NCBI GenBank assembly: GCA_022842065.1
Contig: JALHQH010000010.1
Location: 1-64,000, forward strand
Source of the DNA: Caldilineaceae bacterium
Lineage (GTDB): Bacteria > Chloroflexota > Anaerolineae > Caldilineales > Caldilineaceae
Direction: 5' to 3'
DNA length: 64,000 nucleotides
Shown here: positions 1-9,145 of the stretch, in pieces
How the letters are laid out: every line of letters begins with the position of its first letter
How positions within the stretch are numbered: position 1 is the stretch's first letter
Position numbers and translations under genes: made by a program
The notes under the pieces: generated by a model
Database searches by the model: none
The model's input: the letters and a program-made list of their open reading frames with translations, nothing else
What the model was told of the DNA's origin: nothing

Positions 1-606
1 GTTCCGGCGCACGCGCGTCAAGCCCGAAGACCACTTCGGCGCGGTTCTCACTAAAGTGCTCGGTGGCCTGGGTATGCAAGACGGCGCGTACTACCGCCGT
101 CTCAAACGGCAACGCACCGTCGACCAGTTGGACCCCAATCGTTTGCGAAAAGATCGACGTCTTTTCTAATTCGGGTAAACGCCATTGCAACTCGCTCGCA
201 CCTTTGGCCGGCTTGAGTTCCGGGGGCAATTCCAGCGTGAGCAGTGTGCCATCCAACTTGTCCTCGGTGGCGCGCCAGGCGTTGACGATCAACGTGGCTT
301 TTTCACCGGGATGCAGCAGCGCGCGGTCACTCGTCAAATTGACAAAGAGCGCCACCGGCAACACCGTTTGGGGGGCCGGGCGATCATCAAGCGGTGGTGC
401 CACCGCGACATCGTCAAAGGTCCCATCAACTGGGTTTGCTTGGGTTGGCGGGGTCGTCAAAGGTTTGGTGGCTGGGATTGCTGGTGGAGCGAGTGGGGGG
501 GCTGCCAAGAGGGTGCTGGGTAAGAGACTTTGAATCAGGATCAGGCTGACAATGAGGCCATGCAAGGCGCGTAGAACAAACGGTCTAGGGGGGGGTACGT
601 GGACAT
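1..606 (-). CDS. Secreted protein, 5' part only; reading frame broken at a G8 run
   Basis: This gene runs off the left edge. An ATG at 606-604 lies a few bases after an AGGAGA ribosome site (seen on the minus strand), but its frame closes at 541. The long open frame begins just beyond the run of eight G at 588-595 and stays open to base 1. One extra base in the run would join them into a protein beginning MSTYPPPRPFVLRALHG, followed by a hydrophobic signal segment (LIVSLILIQSLLPSTLLAA), a Pro/Ala/Thr-rich linker and a beta-rich domain (around VALFVNLTSDRALLHPGEKATL) that resembles an immunoglobulin-like fold. Without the extra base the only in-frame start I see is TTG at 565, which gives a signal peptide with no positive charge. 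It could be an assembly error or phase variation. Function is unknown; the signal sequence suggests export. Confidence 0.6.
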
Positions 607-878
607 AATGATTTCTCCTATTGGTGGTGACGGTGGGTTAACAATCGGGCAGCGATGAGAGCAGCGATGGAGAAAGTGCTGTTTCTTGGCGAATTGTCGG
701 CTTGCGCATAAAATTAGCGATAGACGACCTTGTTTGGTCGACCATCAAACGCTGATTGGCGAAAGAGTGCCATACAGCAAATGACGCATTTCACCCCCCA
801 TTATTTTATATACTTTCACCTTACGTGTCAATCAGGAATAAAGTCCTAAATTACGGAAAGTTGCTGACACTGATTTTA
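607..878. other. Divergent intergenic region
   Basis: About 270 bases separate the two divergent genes and presumably carry both promoters. The minus-strand ribosome site AGGAGA lies near 613-618. An in-frame TTG at 756 and stop-free codons upstream of 879 extend the rightward frame, but the hydrophobic segment that starts proteins of this type begins only after 879. I see no convincing promoter pair. Confidence 0.4.
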
Positions 879-3632
879 ATGGGTCAAATCAACACTGGGT
901 TGCGCATTGGTTTATTACTATTGTTGGCCGGTCTTTTAATCACGCTGGGCAGTCTATCGCTTCAAATGCAGATGACACGCATCCCACCTTCGAGGCAGAC
1001 AGTCACCGCACCAGCCCTCCCCTTCCTGGGCATCAATATTAGTTTAGACCAAACTGACGCGGCAACACACCAAGCGGCGCTGGCGCGGCTGCACCAGACG
1101 GGCTTTGGTTGGGTGCGGCTGCGCATGGATTGGGGCGCGCTGGAACAGGCACCCGGTCGCTATGAGTGGGCAGGCAGCGATGCGCTTTTGCAAGCGATTG
1201 ACCACGCCGGCTTGGTGCCCGTCGTTGTGCTCGACGGCAGTCCGTCCTGGGCGCGCGCCCCGCAAGATCAGCCCCCCACGGCCAATCCGCTGGCCCCGCC
1301 GGCGGATTTTCAACATTTTGCCGCTTTTGCCGCAGCCTTTGCCACCCGTTACGGGGCGCAAGTGCGCTTCTACCAGATCTGGGATGAACCCAACATCGCG
1401 CCCCATTGGGGTAACCGGTTGGTCGAACCAGTTGGCTATGCGCAGTTGCTCAAACAGGCGGCCATTGCCATTCGCACGGTTGATACCGATGCGGTGATCA
1501 TTACCGCAGCGCTGGCCCCCACACGCGACCGGGGTCACACCGCGCTGGATGAACCCTATTTTTTACAGCGGCTCTACGCCGCAGGGGCGGCGCCTTATTT
1601 TGATGTGGTCGCCATTCAACCCTTTGGTTTTGGCCATGCGCCGCACGATCGACGGGCGCGCCCTGATCTGCTGAACTTTGGGCGCGCACAGTTAGTGCGG
1701 CAGACGATGGTGGCGGCAGGGGATGGAGACACCCCGATCTGGGCGGTGCGTTATGGCTGGCAGCGACAGCCGGGAACACCCTGGGCGGTGGTAAGTGAGG
1801 AACAGCAGCGGCGCTTTGCCATTGCGGCGCTAACCCTGGCCCGGCAGGAGTGGCCGTGGTTGACAGCAATGGGCTGGGCAATTGACCAGCCGGCCGCGCC
1901 CCTGGATGATGTCAGTTGGGGCTTTGCGTTGACGCCGCCGTTGGGTGCGGCTTTTCAGGAATGGGTGCGATCTGGGGGGGAGGGCAACCGCGCCCAAGGG
2001 GCTCCCCAATCGGTTGCTGATCGGCAAAACCCGTTAAAACGGGTTAATTCTACGCGCACATGGTGGGTAGAGGGGATTGGTTGGCTGCTGTTGATCATGG
2101 GGGTGGGGTGGCGGATTGCGGTCGTTGGGCGTAGCTTGCCGTGGCGGCAGTTGGGCGTGGCCTATCGCAGTTGGCCGCGGTGGCGGCAGGTCGGGATCTG
2201 GTGTGGCTTGGGCATGATCTACTATTTTGCCACCTGGCCGGGGTTGATTCTGCTCTGTTGGCTGGCGGTGGTACTGCTGCTCGGTTGGCAGCCACAGGTG
2301 GGGTTGTGGCTGGTGGCTGCGCTGCTGCCCTTTCAGGCGCAGCACAAAGAGCTGACGCTGGGGGCGCTCGCGGTTGCAGTTACCCCCAGCCATGCGGTGC
2401 TACTCTGTTTAGCCCTGGCGTTGGGTTTGACGTGGCGTTGGGGGGAAGCGTTCCGGGGACGCCACCCTAACATTTTGCTTATCCAGAGTTTTAAAAGTGC
2501 GTCCCCGGAACGCTTCCTCTATCGTTGGCCAACGTTATCGGTACTCGCCCTGGGTTGGGTAGCGATCAATCTGCTCAGTGCGCGCCATGTGTGGCACTGG
2601 CCGGCTTATGGGGCAGGGTTGTGGGATCTGGTTTTGCTGCCGCTGCTTGGTGGTTGGCTGGTCTGCCAGTTGATCACGACACCGCAACAGGCGCGCCGGC
2701 TCTTAACCGCGCTCTTTATCGGTGGGGTGGCGGTGGCGGTGGTCGGGGTGGGGATGTGGCTACGGGGCAATGGCACCGTGGCCGATGGCGTCCTACGGCT
2801 CGTCGGTCCCTATTTTTCGCCGAATGGCGCGGCGCTTTACCTGGAAAGAACGCTCTTGATCGGGCTCGGGTTGCTAAGCTGGAACGAACAGCGCCGACAG
2901 GTATGGTTGATTAGCGGCCTGCTGCTGATCACTGTTGCTCTTTACTTAACCGCGAGTCGCGGCGCGTGGCTGTTGGCCATGCCGGTGGGACTGCTCTGTT
3001 TTGGTTGGTTGGTCGGGCTAGGGTCTGCCGGTGGCGCATGGCAAAGGATAAAATCACGGCACAGGCAGTGGTGGCTCATCGGCAGCCTGCTGTTTGTGGG
3101 TGGGGTGGCCGGCCTCCTGGCAACCAGCCCAGCGCTGACAGCCCGGCTCACCAACAGTGCCTCACTGGGTCAGCGCCTGCTCACCTGGGCGGCCACGATC
3201 GAACTTTGGCGCGACTTTCCCTGGTTGGGCGTTGGGCCGGGCGGCTTTTTCTGGCGCTATCCGGCCTATCTGCCATTGGGGGCGCTCGATGAACCGAATC
3301 TTCATCACCCCCACAATCTCTGGCTGGAATTTGTTAGCGGCTGGGGGCTATTGGGGTTAATCTGGCTGGGGCTGTTACTCTGGTTTCTGGGGCGGTTGGC
3401 CTGGCGTAGCCGCCGCAACTTAGCAATCCAGCCGCTACAGGCGGGACAGGCGGGACTTTTGGCAGCGTGCGCGGCCGCTCTTGCCCATGCCCAGGTCGAT
3501 GCCTTTATGGTACTGCCCGATCTGGCGCTCTGGTTCTGGTTGGGGTTAGCCCTGTTGACAAGGGTCCGCACGGATGAATCAGCGTCGCGGCAAGGCATAC
3601 CTTGTCGCCATGAAGCTAAAAACGTCAAATGA
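879..3632 (+). CDS. Glycosidase-like domain fused to O-antigen ligase/polymerase membrane domain
   Basis: This 917-residue protein appears to have two parts. After one N-terminal membrane anchor (about residues 8-28), residues about 45-380 resemble the GH39/GH5-type (beta/alpha)8 fold, with the acid/base motif WDEPN (Glu170). The strand where the nucleophile Glu is expected reads PIWAVRYGW, so Arg291 stands where TE is usual; the barrel may not hydrolyse and may only bind glycan. From about residue 420 there are 10 or more membrane segments, a SRGAW motif and the HPHNLWLEF-GWGLLGL signature of the WaaL/Wzy_C family, which joins or polymerises polysaccharide at the outer face of the cytoplasmic membrane. 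I chose ATG 879 because it directly precedes the anchor; the ribosome site is weak, and TTG 861 or 756 are alternatives. An inverted repeat lies in frame at 2444-2517. A role in exopolysaccharide assembly is inferred. Confidence 0.75.
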   Translation: MGQINTGLRIGLLLLLAGLLITLGSLSLQMQMTRIPPSRQTVTAPALPFLGINISLDQTDAATHQAALARLHQTGFGWVRLRMDWGALEQAPGRYEWAGSDALLQAIDHAGLVPVVVLDGSPSWARAPQDQPPTANPLAPPADFQHFAAFAAAFATRYGAQVRFYQIWDEPNIAPHWGNRLVEPVGYAQLLKQAAIAIRTVDTDAVIITAALAPTRDRGHTALDEPYFLQRLYAAGAAPYFDVVAIQPFGFGHAPHDRRARPDLLNFGRAQLVRQTMVAAGDGDTPIWAVRYGWQRQPGTPWAVVSEEQQRRFAIAALTLARQEWPWLTAMGWAIDQPAAPLDDVSWGFALTPPLGAAFQEWVRSGGEGNRAQGAPQSVADRQNPLKRVNSTRTWWVEGIGWLLLIMGVGWRIAVVGRSLPWRQLGVAYRSWPRWRQVGIWCGLGMIYYFATWPGLILLCWLAVVLLLGWQPQVGLWLVAALLPFQAQHKELTLGALAVAVTPSHAVLLCLALALGLTWRWGEAFRGRHPNILLIQSFKSASPERFLYRWPTLSVLALGWVAINLLSARHVWHWPAYGAGLWDLVLLPLLGGWLVCQLITTPQQARRLLTALFIGGVAVAVVGVGMWLRGNGTVADGVLRLVGPYFSPNGAALYLERTLLIGLGLLSWNEQRRQVWLISGLLLITVALYLTASRGAWLLAMPVGLLCFGWLVGLGSAGGAWQRIKSRHRQWWLIGSLLFVGGVAGLLATSPALTARLTNSASLGQRLLTWAATIELWRDFPWLGVGPGGFFWRYPAYLPLGALDEPNLHHPHNLWLEFVSGWGLLGLIWLGLLLWFLGRLAWRSRRNLAIQPLQAGQAGLLAACAAALAHAQVDAFMVLPDLALWFWLGLALLTRVRTDESASRQGIPCRHEAKNVK
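2444..2517. repeat. Inverted repeat inside the coding sequence (19-bp perfect arms)
   Basis: The arms at 2444-2462 and 2499-2517 are perfect reverse complements centred on CCGGGGAC/GTCCCCGG, separated by 36 bases. The element keeps the reading frame and falls in a cytoplasmic-looking, basic loop between membrane segments. A similar GTCCCCGG-type element lies between genes at 48516-48583, so this may be a small mobile hairpin that entered the gene. Confidence 0.7.
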
Positions 3633-3667
3633 AAAACGCTTGTGGAGCGGCGATCCACAAGCGTTTT
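3633..3667. terminator. Bidirectional terminator hairpin
   Basis: A 13-bp perfect stem (3633-3645 with 3655-3667) and a 9-base loop directly follow the TGA at 3630-3632. The stem is flanked by A on one side and T on the other, so it could terminate both the rightward gene and the leftward gene ending at 3722. Confidence 0.75.
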
Positions 3668-3721
3668 AGCAATCAAATGGCGGCTGCACGGATCAAGATC
3701 CGCAACCTGAAGCTACCGTTG

Positions 3722-5353
3722 TTACTGCAAGGCAATATTGATATCCAAATCAGCCGCGGGCACCAGCGGCATGATCTGCTCGCGGAGCAGGGTCATCATG
3801 GCTGGGTTTTCCAGCGCGGTGCCGGCCAGGAAAGGCGAGGCCACATCCAGCGTCTTCTGCAAGGCGGCGTCATCGTAGTTGATTGTCAACGCCACGGCAC
3901 CATCGAGCAACAGATTCAGCTTGCCGGGTTCGGTCACAAGCTCGACACTTTCAGCATCAAGCCCGTCCAAAATGCCGGTAACATTGGGCGGCAAAGCCAG
4001 TGGGAAGCCAGGAACGGCCCCTTCCGGCAGCCCAGCGATGGACTGAATCGAACCACCACTGTAGGTTGCATTGGCGTGGATCACCGCCTGCGGTACGCTG
4101 CTGATATCAGGGGTAGCCAAGGTTTTGTTGATCTCGGCGGCGGTTGCGGTCGCACCAGGCATGGCAATCGAAGCTTTGATTGCGCCGGTCTCTTCGATCA
4201 ACGTCAGGCCACTGTTGATCATATCGGCTGAAACACCAGCCAGCGGAGCAACAATCGCGGCCAGGGTGGTCATGCTTTCCGGCGTCCAGGTGATGGTGGG
4301 CAGGGTCTGGCCATCAGCCGCCAGGAAGATCCCATCTTGGCCGATTTCCAAATCAAGCTGTTGGACGCCAGCCGCCTGCAATTTCTGCAAGAGATCGGCG
4401 GGGACCATGGGTGTGCTGGAAAGGGGGGTCCCAAAGACAGTCAGCGTGCCATCTTCATTCAGCGCGACCGGCAGGGGGGCTAGTTGCGTTTCACCAGCCG
4501 GCTGGCCGGTAAAGGAGACGGCCACATCAAGCTGGGCGTTCTGCAACTTGGGCAAGAACTGTTCCAGCGTAGGGGCCAGCGCCGGCGCAAAACTCGCCAC
4601 CAACGGCTGCACCTGCGCCAGTGACGCGCTGTCATAGGCAAGGCTGGGCAGCGGGCGGTCGTTCATGGACAGGTTGAGCGCATTGGGCGTGGTCGTAATG
4701 TTCAGCTTGTCAATCCCATAGCTGTTGAGCAGCGCCAGGGTATTAGCATCCAGCAATGGCCCATTCAGACCAAGGGCCGAACCGGCCACACTGCCGATTT
4801 GCAGATTGCCGGCTTCATCAAAAGCCACACTGCCGATTTGGAAGGGGCCGATCAATTGGGCCGGGTCAATGGCATCCGCGGCGGCTGTCGTTTCGCCGGA
4901 CCAGCTCGGCAGATTTGCGGCGGCAGCACCGGGCAGATTGAGCGCTACGCCCAGGCCAACCTGGCGCAACACCGGCAAGGCATTGGCAATCAGGCTACCA
5001 TTCGGGATGTTGGGCGCATTGCGGATCACATCCTGCAGCGTGCCAAGCGACTCAGCATCCCAGGCGATGTAGGGCAGATCAGCGCCATTGGCATAGATGT
5101 GAATGCCATTGTAGCCAATGCGTACTTCCATTTTCTGCACATTGGCCCCCTCTAACTGCTGCACCAGCGCCGGATCAAGCCTCGTCACGGCGAGGCCAAA
5201 CGCAGAGAGAGTGCCATCTGCTTGTAATTGTAACGGAACAGAGGGTAAATTAAACCAGGTCGCGCCCGTCGTGCCACCGCCACAGGCGGCTAACACCAGA
5301 CTGGTAATGAGTGCAACCACGAAGATTTTAAGAATCTTTGGCCTTGCCTGCAT
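3722..5353 (-). CDS. Lipoprotein with about four internal repeat units
   Basis: A 543-residue exported lipoprotein. The signal peptide ends in lipobox LAAC with Cys24, followed by GGG. The ATG at 5353 is preceded by AAAGGAGAC at good spacing; an in-frame upstream ATG at 5446 would bury the signal and is rejected. The mature protein looks like four related blocks of roughly 120-130 residues. Units 1 and 3 are clearest: 'LQADGTLSAFG' then 'IGYNGIHIYANGADLPYIAW', against 'LNEDGTLTVFG' then 'IGQDGIFLAADGQTLPTITW'. Units 2 and 4 are more diverged. Each unit seems to be a DGTL-FG strand, a helix (LLQKLQAAGV), two strands and a second helix. I do not recognise a named family. It probably sits at the outer face of the membrane. 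It ends just after the shared terminator and stands alone. Confidence 0.8.
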   Translation of the reverse strand: MQARPKILKIFVVALITSLVLAACGGGTTGATWFNLPSVPLQLQADGTLSAFGLAVTRLDPALVQQLEGANVQKMEVRIGYNGIHIYANGADLPYIAWDAESLGTLQDVIRNAPNIPNGSLIANALPVLRQVGLGVALNLPGAAAANLPSWSGETTAAADAIDPAQLIGPFQIGSVAFDEAGNLQIGSVAGSALGLNGPLLDANTLALLNSYGIDKLNITTTPNALNLSMNDRPLPSLAYDSASLAQVQPLVASFAPALAPTLEQFLPKLQNAQLDVAVSFTGQPAGETQLAPLPVALNEDGTLTVFGTPLSSTPMVPADLLQKLQAAGVQQLDLEIGQDGIFLAADGQTLPTITWTPESMTTLAAIVAPLAGVSADMINSGLTLIEETGAIKASIAMPGATATAAEINKTLATPDISSVPQAVIHANATYSGGSIQSIAGLPEGAVPGFPLALPPNVTGILDGLDAESVELVTEPGKLNLLLDGAVALTINYDDAALQKTLDVASPFLAGTALENPAMMTLLREQIMPLVPAADLDINIALQ

Positions 5354-5555
5354 TTGTGCAGTCTCCTTTGATTCGTGAAATAGGTGATAAAATTGAGCGG
5401 TCATACAATATGACTGGGGTATAGCGATGTTGTGCGAATAATACACTAATTTGGTTGAAGAGACAAGCGCTGTTCAAGCTGTTTTCACTAGACGGCGGAC
5501 GGATGACGACTGACGACCGTGGGCTGAGCTGATCGAAGTCAAAGCCGCAGCGTCC

Positions 5556-7172
5556 TTAATGGCCACGGGCGGCAAGAGCAGAGCGCATGGCCGCTTGATC
5601 GCTCCACGGGTATTCGATTTCACCAAAACACATGCTGCGTTCGTGCCCTTTGCCAAAGGCAGCAACCACATCGCCAGGGCGCGCCAGATTGACGGCGTAC
5701 TGAATCGCCGCGGTGCGGTCGTCGATGATGGTAAAGGCTGTGGGTGGCGCAGATTCGGCCACCCCCGCGGCAATCTCGGCGTTAATCAGCCCCAGATCCT
5801 CGGTTCTGGGATCTTCCGCAGTGATCACCGTAAAATCCGCCAGGCGCCCGCTGACCTGCCCCATCAACCGGCGCTTGGCCCGGTCACGCAGGCCGGCGCT
5901 GCCAAAGACGGCGATCAGACGTCCCCCCTTGCCCTCGCCATCCTCACCCACCAATTTGCGCAACGTCAACAGGGCCCGCTCCAGGCTAACCGGCGAGTGG
6001 GCAAAGTCAACGACGGCCAAGAATGGTTGCCCGCCATCGATTCGCTCCATGCGGCCCAAGACGCCGGCAAAGTTGGCAATACCGGTCTGAATGATGGCAG
6101 GGTCGAGCTTAAGCGCCAACGCAATGGTGGCGGCACAAAGCACATTTGACACATTAAATTCGCCGATAAGCCCGGTTTCAATCGGAAAAGAACCGCCCCA
6201 CCAGTGCAGGTAAAAACGCGTGCGATCCGGTTCATAAAGCAGATCAGTTGCCGCGACATCAAGCGCACCGACGGCAGCAGCCGTGGCACGCACCCCATAG
6301 CTGCGCACGGTTACCACTTGTTCATGCTGCGCCGCCTCTTCGGCTAGCGCAGTTTGCAAAGCGGCATAACTGCCCTCATCATCAGCATTAAGCACCGCAC
6401 AGCGCGGTAGATTTGGTTTGGGTGGCGTGGCAAAGAGGGCACGGAAGAGGAGCGCTTTTGCAGCCACGTACGCCTCACGGGTGCCATGTTCATCCAGATG
6501 TTCATGGGTGATGTTGGTAACGCCGGCCACATCAAAATCAACCGCCGCGACCCGCCCCTGGTTAAGGCCGTGGCTGGTACTTTCAACGACCGCATAGGTA
6601 CAGCCGGCGTCACGCATCTGGGCCAGAAAGCGCTGGACATCCGGCGCATCGGGGGTTGTAACATGAAAGCCAGTATCGATCTCAGCCCCCCGAATGCGTG
6701 CGCCCACCGTGGTAATGACACCCACGCGACCCTGGGCCGCCGCTGGTCCCACCGTCGCCGCGTTGAGAATCGCTTCTAACAAGGTGCAGGTCGTTGTCTT
6801 GCCATCGGTCCCGGTAATACCAACGACGGCTAGATCGCGACTGGGAAAGTCATACAGAGCAGCGGCACAGAGCGCAAGCGCGCGGCGACTATCCTGCACC
6901 TGAATATATGGGCATGACGCGGGAACTGTGATCCCCTGGGTGGCTAAGGTGGCCAGCTCAGTTGTCCCGATGACAGCGGCAGCACCTTGGGCCACAGCCT
7001 GGGGAATAAAGCGGTGGATATCGGCGTTACGCCCTTGCCAGGCGACAAAGAGGGTCTGTGGCGTCACCTTGCGGCTATCAAAGAGCACCTGAGCAATGGT
7101 AAGCTCAGCCGTAACATTAACGGCGTGAAGCACATCGGGTAAATGAACAAGCAATTCGCGCAATAGACGCAT
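5556..7172 (-). CDS. murE: UDP-N-acetylmuramyl-tripeptide synthetase (MurE ligase)
   Basis: This cytoplasmic Mur ligase adds the third amino acid of the peptidoglycan stem to UDP-MurNAc-L-Ala-D-Glu using ATP. The 538 residues show the N-terminal UDP-binding domain (DSRKV), the P-loop GITGTDGKTTT near residue 120, the substrate motif HVTTPDAPDV, the SHGL and THEHLDEHG segments, and a C-terminal domain. Where meso-DAP-type enzymes have DNPR, this one has EDPRTED, so the amino acid could be DAP, ornithine or another diamine; I cannot decide. The length is slightly above the usual 490-500. It starts at ATG 7172 with a poor ribosome site. No mur or fts neighbours are present, so it lies outside a division/cell-wall cluster here. 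Confidence 0.9.
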   Translation of the reverse strand: MRLLRELLVHLPDVLHAVNVTAELTIAQVLFDSRKVTPQTLFVAWQGRNADIHRFIPQAVAQGAAAVIGTTELATLATQGITVPASCPYIQVQDSRRALALCAAALYDFPSRDLAVVGITGTDGKTTTCTLLEAILNAATVGPAAAQGRVGVITTVGARIRGAEIDTGFHVTTPDAPDVQRFLAQMRDAGCTYAVVESTSHGLNQGRVAAVDFDVAGVTNITHEHLDEHGTREAYVAAKALLFRALFATPPKPNLPRCAVLNADDEGSYAALQTALAEEAAQHEQVVTVRSYGVRATAAAVGALDVAATDLLYEPDRTRFYLHWWGGSFPIETGLIGEFNVSNVLCAATIALALKLDPAIIQTGIANFAGVLGRMERIDGGQPFLAVVDFAHSPVSLERALLTLRKLVGEDGEGKGGRLIAVFGSAGLRDRAKRRLMGQVSGRLADFTVITAEDPRTEDLGLINAEIAAGVAESAPPTAFTIIDDRTAAIQYAVNLARPGDVVAAFGKGHERSMCFGEIEYPWSDQAAMRSALAARGH

Positions 7173-7231
7173 AGAGAAATAACCACTTTACCTAAAATGA
7201 TACGAAACACAGCGGCCCATACGCAACCGGC

Positions 7232-9061
7232 TTAAATGTCGCGGGGGCCACGCACAATTGAGACGCCGGCCATCACAATCACCGCCAAGAGTAACATACT
7301 GGCCGCCACAAAGACAGGTGGCAAACTGGCATAGACAAAGGCAGCCACATCAATGGGGGTTGGCGTGGGCGTCGGTGTAGGCACCGTCGTGGCGGTGGCG
7401 GTGGCCGTCGGGGTCGGGGTTGCGGTAGGCGGTGCTGTTGCTGTTGGCGTCGGTGGCACAGGTGTCGCCGTTGGAATTGGGGTTTCCGTTGGGATTGGGG
7501 TTTCGGTTGGCGTTGCCGTCGGCGTCGGGGCAATGTCCGGGATTGCCACATCAATGACCGTCGACAGGCCAAGGCCCACGGTGATTGGTAGGGTTTCAGA
7601 AATGGCACCAGGCACCGTAAGCGCGAGCGTGGTTGACACTTGATCGCCACCCACCCCCACAGCAGTCGGCACAATAATCGGCAGGGTATTCGTGACAGCC
7701 AGCGTCGTTGTGATGGGCAACGCTGCGATGGGCACCAAAGTCAGTGTCGGGAGCAAGGTATCAGTCGGCAACGGCGTATCTGTTGGTAGCGGCGTGAAAG
7801 TGGGTGTCACCGTCGGCGTCGGCGTATCGGTCGGTAGCGGCGTGAAGGTAGGTGTCACCGTGGGCGTTTGGGTCGGGGTCTCCGTTGGCGTATTGGTGGG
7901 GGTTGCCGTATTGGTTGGGGTTGGCGTATTAGTTGGCGTTGGGGTCGCCGTAGCAAGTGCCTGACGGACATCGAGCGCAGGCATACCTGCAGTCACAGCA
8001 AAAAAGTTAACCCCTTCATCATCACTGCGCAAGACCCAATCAGTCACGGTGCCGGCATAGACGGTTCGTGGGGCCTTAGGTGTATTGGCCACCGCATAGA
8101 CCACGCCGGTATAGGGGGCACCGTTGACTTGGGCCTGCACCCAATTTTCAGCGCTGCCAGACCAGAGCCCCGTTTCCGTGGCAGCGACAACCAAGCGGCC
8201 AGTCGTCGCAATATCGTAGACCACCGTATTGGGAAAACCTTCAATCCGGCTCCAACTCTCGCCATCTGTGCTGCGATAGAGACCAACCGCAGTGCCGGCA
8301 TAGATCGTCTTGCTGGTGGCTTCCACCACCAGGCTGAAGACAATCGTATTGGCAGGAAACCCGGCCACAGGTTGCCAAAGTTCTGTACCGGTTGGCAGGC
8401 GGTAGAGACCGGCATGGGTGCCGGCGTAGAGTGCGTCACCATATTGGACCAGTTCGCGGACACGGCTTGCATCGCCCCCTAGCCCTTGGTTCAACTGTTG
8501 CCAGGTAGTGCCGCCATCACTGCTGCGAAAAACGCCATTAAAGCGCGTGCAGACATAGAAGACACTCTTGCCCCCTTCGATTGTGGCGTAAAGTTCACCA
8601 ACTGCACTATTTTCGCTGAGCAGCTCTTTAAAACCGGCGACTTCTTCCCACTTTGCCCCGCCGTCGCGGCTACGGAAGAGATAACCAAAGCCCCCATCGC
8701 CGGCAAAGACCAGGTTGGGATTGAGAGGATCAAAAATAAGACCGGCAATACTAATATCCGTCGGCAAACCTTCGCTATCGCGCGTCCAGGCCACCCCGCC
8801 ATTGGTGGTCCGATAGACGCCAGGCGGATCGGGCGCGTTCAGCGTACCGGCCAGCACCCGATCCGGCGCGCCGGGCATCACCACCACACTAATAATGGCA
8901 TTGCGCGTGGGAATTGGGTTACTTTGAGCCCAAACCCAGCCGGGCAGCAGGCCAGGCACCAGGAGCAAGAGTAGCCAATAGAGCTGTCCGCGCCAGCGGT
9001 AGAGGGGATGCAGCACGGTGTTGATTCGAATAGGAAGAGAACAAAAGCGCAAGTTAACCAC
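7232..9061 (-). CDS. Secreted beta-propeller (BNR/Asp-box) protein with Thr/Pro-rich stalk and C-terminal anchor
   Basis: About 609 residues. After an N-terminal signal (LYWLLLLLVPGLLPGWVWA), residues about 50-360 hold repeated sialidase-type Asp-box units such as SRDGGAKW, SSDGGTTW and STDGESW, the pattern of BNR or Ycf48/VPS10-like propellers. A stalk of roughly 180 residues follows, rich in TPTPTNTP and PTETP words, with a small globular-looking insert. The end is one membrane span (about MLLLAVIVMAGVSIV) and a short basic tail. The protein is thus displayed outside the cell and anchored at its C terminus. The start is uncertain: GTG 9061 gives the full frame, GTG 9016 sits closer to the signal, and neither has a clear ribosome site. 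Binding target unknown; I would not call it a sialidase. Confidence 0.75.
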   Translation of the reverse strand: MVNLRFCSLPIRINTVLHPLYRWRGQLYWLLLLLVPGLLPGWVWAQSNPIPTRNAIISVVVMPGAPDRVLAGTLNAPDPPGVYRTTNGGVAWTRDSEGLPTDISIAGLIFDPLNPNLVFAGDGGFGYLFRSRDGGAKWEEVAGFKELLSENSAVGELYATIEGGKSVFYVCTRFNGVFRSSDGGTTWQQLNQGLGGDASRVRELVQYGDALYAGTHAGLYRLPTGTELWQPVAGFPANTIVFSLVVEATSKTIYAGTAVGLYRSTDGESWSRIEGFPNTVVYDIATTGRLVVAATETGLWSGSAENWVQAQVNGAPYTGVVYAVANTPKAPRTVYAGTVTDWVLRSDDEGVNFFAVTAGMPALDVRQALATATPTPTNTPTPTNTATPTNTPTETPTQTPTVTPTFTPLPTDTPTPTVTPTFTPLPTDTPLPTDTLLPTLTLVPIAALPITTTLAVTNTLPIIVPTAVGVGGDQVSTTLALTVPGAISETLPITVGLGLSTVIDVAIPDIAPTPTATPTETPIPTETPIPTATPVPPTPTATAPPTATPTPTATATATTVPTPTPTPTPIDVAAFVYASLPPVFVAASMLLLAVIVMAGVSIVRGPRDI

Positions 9062-9101
9062 GTTTCACTACAAATTTTAATAGATAATCAGTAAAGCACA
9101 A

Positions 9102-9145
9102 TGGACGCGGCATGGGTCATGACCTGCGGCCAGTCACCGGGGCTA
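9102..9145 (+). repeat. Dispersed 42-bp repeat, divergent copy
   Basis: This copy carries GCGGCATG, a TGACCTGC core and a CCAGTCA half, matching in order the copies at 28079-28120 (same strand) and 57141-57182 (opposite strand). It is the most diverged of the three and lacks the second hairpin half. Confidence 0.5.

Noticed and set aside
5354..5446. Longer start for the repeat lipoprotein
   Set aside because: It would place about 30 polar residues before the signal peptide and lacks a ribosome site.
7353..7964. Minisatellite or repeat array
   Set aside because: The GTT/GGC-rich periodicity encodes the Thr/Pro-rich stalk of the propeller protein and is coding low complexity.
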